A stretch of DNA of 64,000 nt from Prosthecobacter gellanilyticus (GTDB taxonomy: Bacteria > Verrucomicrobiota > Verrucomicrobiia > Verrucomicrobiales > Verrucomicrobiaceae), in contig NZ_BKAG01000001.1 in assembly GCF_007992435.1 (NCBI RefSeq), positions 248,001 to 312,000 on the forward strand, written 5' to 3'. The translations under genes were made by a program, and so were the position numbers. The notes beneath the pieces were generated by a model. The model worked only from the letters and a program-made list of their open reading frames with translations. It was not told the DNA's origin and did no database searches. Shown here piece after piece: positions 43,401-52,200 of the stretch (its first letter is position 1; every line of letters starts with the position of its first letter).

Positions 43401-44618
43401 ATTCGTCACTGTGGCATGATCGGCAGTTTGCCGGGGTTTGGGCAAGGTCTGGCGGGGAGCGTTCTTCTGCTGGGTCAGCCATAAATCATGGCCACGCATA
43501 ATGCTGCGCTGGGAACTGCGCAGGTCGTCAATGACAAGCGCCAGCGTGTGCAGTCTCTCGCGCTTTACGTCGGAGGTCTCCAGCGGAAGCATGGCGCTAA
43601 ATCCCGCTTCGTAGATTTTAGTGTAACGAAGGCCAATGAGGCGCACGCTTACCCGCCGCTCCCAGGCTCGCTTGAGCAGGGGAGTAAGCAAGGGGTAGAG
43701 ATCATGTTCCAGGTCGGTGGGTTCATCGAGGCTGGCGGAACGGGTCACCTCGTCCATGTCATTGTATCGCAGGCGCAAGGTGACCGTGCGAATACTCTTC
43801 CCATCCGAACGGACTCGGCGCATGAGCGCGTCGGCCATTGCCCGCAGCCTGGCTATGATGAACACGTTGTCGGTTGTGTCCTGATTGAAGGTTTCCTGCT
43901 CGCCATAACTTTTCGCCTCGGGTGCATCACACACTACGGGCCGCTGGTCGTGCCCCAAAGCATACTCCCGCAGTGCAGGCGCGCCGTTCCCAACGAGCAA
44001 TGAGAGTTCATCTGTGGGTGTGTGTGCGATGTGCTCAATGCGGCGTAACCCTGCCGTGTTGAGTTTGGCGGCGAGGGCAGGGCCTACCTGCGGCAGCCAT
44101 TTGTTTTCCAGGGGCCAAAGAAACCCCTGCTCGAAACCTGGCGCTACTTCAATGTAGCAGTGGGGCTTGCGAAGCTTGCTGGCGATTTGAGAAACCAGCT
44201 TGTTCGAACCGACGCCCACGGAAACGGAGAGTTTCAGGCTTTGGGCGATCGCGTTCTGCATTCTGGCGGCCGCATCGCAGGCCTTTGTTTGGCGGGCGCC
44301 ATGCAGATCCAGGTAGCATTCGTCAATCGAAGCCAGTTCCACGATCGGCGTGAAGTCATAGGCATACGAGAACATGAGCCGCGAGAAGCGCTCGTAGAGC
44401 TCAAAGTCGCAGGGGAGGACGATCAGGCCGGGGCAAAGCTTGCGGGCCTTGACCGTGGGCATGGGCGTGTAAATGCCCAGCTTCCGGGCTTCGTAGCTGG
44501 CAGAAGCGATGATGCCCCGACGTTCTCCCCCCACGGCCACGGGACGTCCCCGCAGCTTTTTATCCGCTGCCTGCTCCACGGAGGCGTAGAACGCGTCGGC
44601 GTCGAAATGCAGGATCAT
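40437..44618 (-). CDS. Fused DinB (Y-family) and DnaE2-type (C-family) DNA polymerase
   Basis: One 1393-residue chain with two polymerases. Residues 1-380 are a Y-family Pol IV: HFDADAFYASVEQ (Asp6) and SIDECYLDL (Asp99, Glu100) keep the catalytic carboxylates, and the little-finger region follows. After a linker of about 50 residues comes DnaE: PHP-like domain (about 430-600), polymerase core with PDIDIDF (Asp720, Asp722) and Asp873 in LIKLDILA, tandem helix-hairpin-helix region and a C-terminal OB fold (about 1305-1375). The PHP has lost its first metal motif (usual HxH reads NVK) and TDH reads TDS. The core looks like ImuC/DnaE2, the error-prone enzyme of SOS mutagenesis. In most bacteria the ImuB partner is a separate, catalytically dead Y-family protein; here it is covalently joined and looks active. 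The start is six bases after the UmuD-like stop, with its ribosome-binding site in that gene's last codons. Confidence 0.93.
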   Translation of the reverse strand: MILHFDADAFYASVEQAADKKLRGRPVAVGGERRGIIASASYEARKLGIYTPMPTVKARKLCPGLIVLPCDFELYERFSRLMFSYAYDFTPIVELASIDECYLDLHGARQTKACDAAARMQNAIAQSLKLSVSVGVGSNKLVSQIASKLRKPHCYIEVAPGFEQGFLWPLENKWLPQVGPALAAKLNTAGLRRIEHIAHTPTDELSLLVGNGAPALREYALGHDQRPVVCDAPEAKSYGEQETFNQDTTDNVFIIARLRAMADALMRRVRSDGKSIRTVTLRLRYNDMDEVTRSASLDEPTDLEHDLYPLLTPLLKRAWERRVSVRLIGLRYTKIYEAGFSAMLPLETSDVKRERLHTLALVIDDLRSSQRSIMRGHDLWLTQQKNAPRQTLPKPRQTADHATVTNRVLRERPGESLIFIPQSTPKAASALNVKSCFSFLDSTLTIPAIIEAAVELDMPAVAITDSNLHAAVPFFQAATAAGIKPIIGAELRCDQKQLLAYVQNQCGYANLCHLLSAPKITHPLLYERQEGLIFVPAASQPEVRYRSGEDKVFFDILQSMKTLTLLHEPHPQKRKGSFLFREGQPAEDIVERCEFTFDFKTLRFPRYTPTDGSTPAAMLRRLSQEGLRQRYGRKAKLHEAQLSEELSIIGEVGYEEYFLTVWHLLQECAELGIGWITRGSAADSLVCYALGISNVCPIRFELYFKRFLNRDRMALQKLPDIDIDFAHDRKDDVVRLLLDRYGPEHAAIVGGFNTFQARSAFGDVAKVLGVAENEIRRLTEHMPWTDARHAADAVAMSRECDNTTWKEEPLRTALLMAEMLDGFPRYAKMHPCGVVLSRDPIHSLTPTFISTKGWQTTHFDMDAVEAVGLIKLDILAQGGLAVLRDTQALVPALNLHSLEVGLAGDTENPPRAGEVEPWSDPGVWNMIATGNARGVHHIESPAMTSLACMADVRDIDRLIAIVSVIRPGAANGLKKAQFARRAQGLEPVDYTHESLTTVLRSTFGVVAYEEHILQICEAFAGLPPGRADVLRRALVKQDMKKVEEVRHEFIAAAIARAHEETTIAKVWDLVAGFQGYAFCRAHSTAYGVEAYQGAYAKHYHPAEFMAGVLTNGKGFYSPLVYTLECRRIGIGFLPPDVNHLSDAFTVARSESPTGTPGLPLGKAIRVPLRCIKDLSEATLTRCRGERARAPFNSVRDFCERVRPEGPEALNLIRAAAFDSLGSNRTEQFWRCLHASRDAHTGAQWLFHGATEADIRATFREEPTPQQKLHDELELFGYTVTGHPLDLHAQIAWHTYCPIADLHRYHGQRVTVCGLIIVSRHHTQQNGQPMKFISICDRSGIVECEIFAAAYRMHGLNTIRYPVVQITGEVKPFENGRGYTLEVLRVGKPRSHKS

Positions 44619-44624
44619 TTGCCA

Positions 44625-45077
44625 TTACCTCTCTAAAAGCCTCAGCAAGGCGATAAGAACGCCCTGAATCACCAGTTCCTGCGCCGGTATCAGGTCGGGA
44701 TATTGGGGGTTGGAGGCGCGCAGGTATGGCACGCCTCTCTGCACCACGAAACGCTTGAGGGTGGTTTCGCCGTCGATCAGCGCGGCGACGATATCGCCGT
44801 GCGTGGCATCCCGAAATTCCATGATGACGATATCGCCTTCAAAAATTCCCGCGTTTCGCATTGAATCGCCTCGCACCTTCAGGGCAAACGTCCGGGCATT
44901 GCTGGGGAGGCGCAGCGTGGCTGGATCGATATCAATGCAGGCCTCGATCCGGCTTTCCTGAAATTCAGGTTTACCTGCAATAATACTACCCAACAACGGC
45001 ACTTGGTGTCGCAGCCACGAGCGGCCTTTGGAAACCCAAAGAAGATCCAAGGCGAGCAAAGGGCGGGCAGCAAACAT
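44625..45077 (-). CDS. UmuD-like S24 (LexA-type) auto-cleaving peptidase
   Basis: A 150-residue protein with the S24 peptidase fold. The self-cleavage site is Ala-Gly in IIAGKPEF near residue 34-35; the nucleophile Ser is in VRGDSMRNAG and the general-base Lys in TTLKRFVV. There are only about 33 residues before the cleavage site and no helix-turn-helix, so it is UmuD-like rather than a LexA repressor. RecA-stimulated cleavage in UmuD turns on lesion-bypass synthesis; here the partner would be the fused polymerase. The ATG follows a GGAGG directly. It is the first gene of a two-gene SOS operon. Confidence 0.85.
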   Translation of the reverse strand: MFAARPLLALDLLWVSKGRSWLRHQVPLLGSIIAGKPEFQESRIEACIDIDPATLRLPSNARTFALKVRGDSMRNAGIFEGDIVIMEFRDATHGDIVAALIDGETTLKRFVVQRGVPYLRASNPQYPDLIPAQELVIQGVLIALLRLLER

Positions 45078-45090
45078 CCTCCAAAATTGA

Positions 45091-45104
45091 TGTTCTTTAG
45101 AACA
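45091..45104. promoter_or_regulatory. LexA operator (SOS box) of Verrucomicrobia type
   Basis: TGTTCTTTAGAACA matches the published Verrucomicrobia LexA motif TGTTC-N4-GAACA with no mismatch. It lies 14 bp upstream of the UmuD-like start codon, so it should control both genes of the cassette. The motif was defined experimentally in Verrucomicrobium spinosum. Confidence 0.85.
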
Positions 45105-45294
45105 GTTTCAAGTCCGTCTGTTCAGTTTTTGAGGTAGCATGGCCATCCTTGTCTCCGCCCCGCTCACCAAAAGCGCCTACAGGTCGAGCGATCGCCAAGG
45201 GATCAGCTTTCATTTTCGATCCGACTAGGCTTTTTCTTGGCGTAACATGTTGGTTTATATACATTTATGCTAAAAAAGCAAAATGGCAGACGAG

Positions 45295-45814
45295 CAAAAG
45301 TTCGTGCTGGCGTCCGCCCCGCTCCAACCCGTGCCCATGCGGTTTTTACGGTGACCTCAAGCGCGCCTGCCGCTGCACCACTCCCATCATCCAGCGCTAT
45401 CGTCAGCGCATCAGCGGTCCGCTCCTGGATCGCATCGACCTGCATGTGGACGTGCCGCTGGTGGACTACAAGGCACTGGCGGACAGCCAGCCAGGAGAGT
45501 CTTCCGAGGCCATTCGTCTGCGTGTGGAGAAAGCGCGCGCCGTTCAGACAGAGCGCTTCAAAGGTCATAAAGGCATCCACACCAACAGCGGCATGACTCC
45601 ACGCCTAACCAAAAAGTATTGTGAGCTGGATGCCGAGTGCGGAAGCTTGATGGAGCATGCCATGGGAGAGATCAGCTTTTCAGCGCGGGCCCATGACCGC
45701 ATCCTGAAAGTTTCCCGCACCCTTGCCGATCTCAAAGGTCTTGAGCGAATTGATGCGGACAGCGTTCTGGAAGCTGTGAACTACCGTACGTTGGACCGGA
45801 ATCTGTGGAGCTAG
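45295..45814 (+). pseudogene. comM: comM (YifB-like Mg-chelatase-type ATPase) 3' remnant
   Basis: The stretch NPCPCGFYGD onward to LDRNLWS is the C-terminal third of ComM/YifB: the Cys-rich CxCG...CRC motif, RISGPLLDRIDLHVDVP and the final FSARAHDRILKVSRTLADL. Full-length ComM is about 500 residues; everything before KFVLASA is missing and the frame shifts between that segment and NPCPC (7 bases in place of a normal Met codon). The upstream DNA holds only the SOS cassette. ComM helps branch migration during natural transformation. Loss of the ATPase core means it cannot function, unless the N-terminal part lies elsewhere. Confidence 0.8.
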
Positions 45815-45824
45815 GCTATTCCGC

Positions 45825-45854
45825 AAGCATCCATAAACGCGGGCGTGGATGCTT
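45825..45854. terminator. Hairpin after the comM remnant
   Basis: AAGCATCCA at 45825-45833 pairs perfectly with TGGATGCTT at 45846-45854 over a 12-base loop, starting 11 bp after the comM stop. There is no T-run, so it could act in both directions only with other factors. Confidence 0.5.
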
Positions 45855-46245
45855 CAAAGACCACCGGAAGCGCATGGCAGTGTTTCAGCTCTGACACACA
45901 AGACGCAGTTCGCTGGTTTGCGAGATGCCGGGCATTCGCGCCACAGGGTTGAAAGCCTGCCCAACCAGGTTGTCACATATTTCCGCCTAACAAATTATTT
46001 TGATTTGCGACTAATGAGGCCGTCCGCCGCTGTTCGTGTGTGATAAAGCATTCACTTCGAACAGTTGTGATTGAAGTGCGGGCGCTGCGGGAGAATGCGA
46101 GCGCTGACTTCTTTGAGTTTCGTGCAACGTTTCTGTGACAGTCATCATCTGCGTTTGAACGCATATCGTGATCTTCAAACGTCAGTTTCGTCACGCTTAT
46201 GACGTGGCTGAGAAGTGATTGGGATGCTTTGGATCACATCTTCAT
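45855..46245. other. Intergenic stretch with two inverted repeats upstream of the giant gene
   Basis: About 390 bp with no supportable gene. TGCGTT-TG-AACGCA (46150-46163) is a perfect dyad, and ACGTCA (46179-46184) pairs with TGACGT (46200-46205). Both lie within 100 bp upstream of the giant gene and are candidate operators for it. No promoter hexamers are convincing. Confidence 0.4.
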
Positions 46246-49200
46246 ATGATGTGTCTTTCCCCCCGAGATCTGTCTGCTGCTGGAGTTCGTCCGTGTCTTG
46301 TGCGCGGTATGATCCTGGCGTTTGTCATGGCAGTGTTGTCGCCTTGCCTGAATGCGCAGGTGACGATTCCGCAACCCTCCTTGCAGTTCGGCACCATGCT
46401 GGTGCGGCAGAATGACGAGCTCAACACAGCCACGTCTGTCACCTTGTTTCGCGGCCCGGGCGGCACATTGCGCTGGGAGCCCATCCCTTTCTCTTCGAGC
46501 CGCGGCGACTTTGCGATCAGCTTCCTCAACGCCAATGACTTCACCTCCGGCGCGCTGATCGCGTCGATCGCGCAGAACGGGCGTAACAACAACGCTTCCG
46601 GTGACACGATCGGGCAGTTCTATGCAACGGTGTCCGTGGCTACTCCGGCGGGAGATGATCCGCCCATCTCCTATTTCATGGCCACGGAGCGCGCGGCCCA
46701 GGGATCGGAGGTCAATATCGATATCTCGTTCGCCTACTTCCCTTATGATCAATACCTGAGCGGAACAGGCTGGATCTCGGACCGGGGCAATGGCCTGCCT
46801 CTGGACCGCTTCAACGGCAGCCCCAGCCTGGCGCTGGGTTCGAACCTGATCGACATTGGTTCGGGTGTGACTCTGCTGGATCTGCGCTCTGCCGATCCGA
46901 CCGCCATTCCCGCGAATGGTGTGATCCTGGTGAATCACGCCAAGAACGAGGACAACTATGGCTCCTCTGCGGTGCAGGCAGACGGCACCTGGCGTCTTCA
47001 CATTCGTGACAACGGCTCCAATGGCACAGGCACGGAGCAGGATCCCGTGACCTTTGTTTATGTGCCAGTCAGCAAGGTGGGCACAGACCGCGTGCAGGCA
47101 CTGGGCCGTGTGAACAGCGACGCCTCCACAGACGTGAGAGGCGGCGACTTCACGATCACCAAAGGTGGCGTCGGCCAGTGGTACCTGACCATTCCTAATG
47201 GCAGCGCGGACACCGGCACTCTGATCGTGAGTGCTGAGGGCGGCGGCACGAACAACTTTGACAACATCGTGTCCTCGCAGTGGGATGCCATCAACAACCG
47301 CTGGGTGATCGAAAGCCGCGACATCGTCAGCACCACGGCCCTGCCGGTTCTGGAGAACGGCGCCACGGCGGCTGAAGACATGTTCAGCTTTGTGTTCTTT
47401 GGCGCGCCCATCCTGCCGGACATCATTGTGACCTCGCCGACGGAAGGCCAGAGCTTCACCAGCCCGGCTTCCTTCACCGTCACGGCCGATGCATCTGACT
47501 TCAATGGCAATGTGGCCCAGGTGGAGTTCTTCAGAAACAGTTTCTTCATTGGTTCAGACAACACCGAGCCCTACTCGGTGGAGCAGACAGGCCTGGATGG
47601 TGGCCGTTACCAGTATGTGGCTCGTGCCACGGACAATGACGGTCTGGCTCCCACGAGCACGCCGGTGACAGCGATCGTCCGTCTGAACCCCGTGCATCCA
47701 CCCACTCACACGGCGCTTTTCTTTGACGGTCTGGTGGAGCATGCGGCGACTGCGCCGGTGCCGCAGCTGGGCCTTGGTGGTCCGCCTACCAAGTGTTTCA
47801 CGCTTGAGTGCTGGTTCCGCAAGGAAGGTCCCGGAGCCACGGCAGGTTCCGGCTCCGGAGGCATCACGGTGCAGCCCTTGTTCTCCAAAGGCCGTGGTGA
47901 GTCGGACAACAACAACACCGATACTAACTTCTTGGTAGGCGTGACGACCGACGGCTTCCTGGCCGCGGACTTTGAAGCCTATCCTTCGACGGGAGTGCCA
48001 GGTGGAACCAACTATGCGGTCTATGGATCTCATGACCCGGTCGTGAATGGAAAGTGGTACCATGCCGCTGTCGCCTATGACGGCGTGGTGGGTGAGTGGA
48101 AGCTCTACCTGGACGGGAAGCTGGTCGCCACGCGCACCACGGCTCCTGGTGCCATGCCGCGTTACGATAGCAATCATGGCTTCGCCATTGGCGCGGCTCT
48201 CAACACAGCCGGCCTGCGCGCGGGTTCCTTCTTTGGAGCCATCGATGAGGTGCGTGCGTGGAACTATGCTCGCAGCAAGGAAGAAATCGTCTCCACCATG
48301 GAGTCCTCGGTGGTGTCCGCGTCTGGTTTGGTGGCCCGCTTTGGTCTCGATGAGGCCACCGGAACGACCATCACCAGTTCCGTGGGTGGTATCACCGGCC
48401 AGGTGCGCGGACCCGAGGACGGTGATGGCATCCCCATCGCTGGCTGGGCACCTCTGTGGGTGCCAGGCGCCCCGCTCACGAACCAGGCTCCGTCGCTGGT
48501 GCTGAACACACCGAAGGAAGGCCAGATTTTCCGCAGCGCCACGCCCATGCTCATCTCAGCATCCGCGAGCGATGTGGACGGCACCTTGACCAAGGTGGAG
48601 TTCTTTGACGGCACTACGAAGCTTGCGGAGTTCACCGCAGAACCCTATCGCTTCTTGTGGACGGGAGCATCATCGGGTGCGCATGTGATTCGCGCCGTGG
48701 CCACGGATGACAAAGGCGCTCTGGCTGTCCAGACAGCGAACATCACCGTGGGTGTGCTGCCTGATCTGCTGCTGACGGAACTGCATTCGAACCCTTCGGC
48801 CACGGCGCCGGCTGGTGCGGGTGACTACTGGGAGCTAACCAACTTTAGCGCAAACACGATCTCCCTCGATGGTTACACCTGGCATGACTCAGGCCGCAGC
48901 CGTGCCGCTGCGCTGGCCTGGGCGCTGCCTGCTGGCACCAGCATCGCAGCTGGCGAGTCCATCGTCTTTACCGGTGCGGATCCTGCGGTCTTCAGGGCTT
49001 GGTGGGGACTGCCGGGCACGGCACGTGTCATCCAGTCGCCAGGCTCTCCCGGCCTGGGGCAGAATGATGGTGTGGCGCTCTATGATGGCGCTGGCGCGGA
49101 GGTTTTCTACTTCAGCTATGCGTCAGGCGGTTTTACGCGCAGCAATGGTCTGCCCTCGCTCGGCGGTCACGCCGGCACTTCGGCAGGCGGTCTGGCCACG

Positions 49201-52200
49201 CAGGCTCTGGTCTGGGATCCGAATTCCGGCCGCGGCCTGCCGCGCTACATGGCAGCCAGCACAGGTGTAAGTGGCGGTGTTAACGCTCCTGGCGGAACGG
49301 ATGTCGGCTCTCCTGGCGGCGCAGGTGGCACGGGTGCTGACCCGGCGACCTTGCTCGCCATTGATGTGGCACCGGCCTCCTTCAGTGAAGCTGGCGGCCC
49401 AACGGCTGCCGTGGGCACCGTTCGGCGCTATGGAGATGTCACGGGCGCATTGACCGTTCAGCTCGTGTCCGCGGATGTCTCGGAAACCACGGTTCCGGCC
49501 TCCGTGGTCATCGCCGCTGGGGAATCTTCCGCCACCTTTGATCTGGCCGCCGTCAACGATGTCCTCGCCGATGGCAACCAGCAGGTGCTGCTCGCCGCCG
49601 CAGGCCCGGGTGTGTCACTCGCCACCGTGGTGGTCACTGTTCAAGATGATGGCGATCTGCCAACACCCACACTGCTGCTCACGGAGATCCAGTCGAGCCA
49701 GTCTGCCGCACCCGGTGCTGCTGACTACTGGGAGCTGACCAACCATGGCAGCGCTCCAGTGAGCCTCGCGGGCTTCACTTGGGATGATGAGCGCCGCTCC
49801 TCGGTGACTGCCCAGGCATGGGCGTTCCCGGCCGGTGCCAGCATCGCCGCGGGCGAGTCCATCATCATCACCACAGCAGATCCTGCGGCCTTCCGTACTT
49901 GGTGGGGGCTTGATCCCAGCGTGCAGGTTTTGCAGACCGTGGGTGCACCTGACCTGGATCCGAACGGCGGTGTGGCTCTCTATGATGCCACGGGTCGGGA
50001 GCTGTTCTTCTTCAGCTATGCCGCGCAGGGTTTCTTGAAGCCAAACGGTACGGCTGCTGCCGGTGGTCACGCGGGTGTCTCCGGCGGTGGTGTGCAGACA
50101 GATGCGCTGGTCTGGGATGTTCCTTCTGGCATCGCGGCTCCGCGTTATGTGGCGGCCAAGGCAGGTGTGTATCAGGCCTTCCAGGCACCGGGTGCCACGG
50201 ATGTTGGCTCGCCTGGCAAGGGTGCCCTCACCGTGCCGGTCTCTTTCACGCTGCAGCTCCTGCACTTCAGCGATGCCGAAGGCAGCCTGCTGACCTCGCA
50301 AACAGCACCGAATCTGGCGGCCCTGGTGGATGCTTTCGAGGACGACCACACGAACACACTGATTGTTAACGGTGGCGGCAGTTTCATCCCGGGTTCCTTC
50401 ATGAGCGCCGGTGCAGATGCCCAGCTCAACGTCCTTCCTGCGATCGGTGCCACGGCTCCCGGACGCACGGAGATCGCCATCAACAATCTCATCGGTGTGG
50501 AGGCTTCCGCCATCGGTCACCATGAGTGGGACCTGGGTTCTGCCGTCTTCGCCAATGCCCTCCGCTCCTCCGGTGCCTGGACGGGAGCTCAATTCCCGCT
50601 CCTGGCTCTGAACCTGGACTTCAGCGGAGATGGTGAACTCGCCAGCCAGATCACCACCGTGCCACGGGACACGGATGACACTCCAGTGCCCGCAGCCACG
50701 ACTCTCAAAGGTCGCTTGGTGCCCACCGCGGTGGTCGTGAAGGGTGGAGAGAAGATCGGCCTGGTCGGTGTGACCACGCAGTTGCTCGCTTCCTTGACCA
50801 CGCTTGAAGGCACGACGGTCAGAGGCGGCAATGCCGTGAACCTCGACGTGCTGGCCGGACAGATTCAGCCCTATGTGAATGAGCTCGCTTCTGAAGGCAT
50901 CAACAAGATCGTGCTTCTCTCCCACCTGCGTGATCTCGGCCTCGAGACCGCGCTGGCCAACAAGCTCGCAGGCGTGGACGTGATCGTGGCCGCCGGGTCA
51001 AACTCCCGGTTAGGCGATGGCAACGATGTGCCGGTGGAGTTTGACGGTCACGAAGCCAGCTTTGACGGTAGCTATCCGCGGGTCACGGAAGACCGGAATG
51101 GCACACCGCTGCTGATCGTGAGCACTGACAGCGAGCACACCTACCTCGGCCGTCTGGTGGTGGACTTTGATCTCGATGGAACCATCATCTCCCAGTCTCT
51201 GGCAGACCACGCCGCGGAAAGCGGTGCCTATGCCTCCACGGAGGCCAATGTGGCCGCAGCCTGGGGCGCGACGGAAGAGACTCTGGAGACCACGGCCTTT
51301 GCCGCAGGCACCAAGGGCGCGCAGGTGCGCGGAGTGACCGGCGCGGTGCAGGCGGTGATCGATGCCAAGGACAGCATCATTCATGGTTATACCGCCGTCT
51401 ACCTGGAAGGCGCCGCTCCCTTCACACGCAACCAGGAAACGAACCTGGGCAATCTCGCAGCTGATGCCAGCCAGCAGGCGCTGCGCCAGATCCTGGGCGG
51501 CACGGAGCCGATTGTCTCACTGCGCAACGCGGCCAGCATCACGGGCCAGATTGGCGCGGTGGTGGACAAGGACGGACTGGTTCAGAAGCAGTCCACCCAG
51601 GGTAATCCAGCTCTCGACAAGCCGGTGGGGGGCATTTCCCAGCTCGACGTCGAAAACGCTCTGCGCGGCAATCAGCCCCTGATGGTGTTTGAAACCACGC
51701 CGGCGGGTCTGAAGGCCATTCTTGAGCACGGCGTGGCGCAGGGCGGCAATCAAGCACGTTACCCGCAGATCGGCGGTGTGCAGTTTGCCTGGGATCCGGA
51801 TCTGCCGGTGGGATCCAGAGTGGTCTCGATCGCCCTGTTGAAGGAAGACGGCTCTTCCATCCCGGTTTATAAAACGGGTAATGTGGGCACAGGCCCGCTG
51901 AGCAGCGCGCCAGCCCTGATTCGTGTGGTGACGCTGAACGGTCTCGCCAACGGCGGCGAGGGCTATCCGATCAAGACACACGGCGACAACTTCCGCTACT
52001 TGCTGGCCAATGGCACGCTGAGCTCTGTGGTCAGCGAGGCCACCGACTTCACCGCGGCTCCGCAACTGCCTAACAATGCCGAGAGCGAGCAGGACGCGCT
52101 GGTGCACCACATTCAAAATCGTCATGGCAGCCTGGCCCTCGCGTATCGCTCGATCGATGTCAGCCAGGATCTCGACACTCGAAATCAAAACCTAAATCTC

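Noticed and set aside
45973..46194. 73-codon minus ORF in the gap before giant gene 1
   Set aside because: Ser/Thr/Arg-rich with no fold, overlapping inverted repeats; regarded as noncoding.
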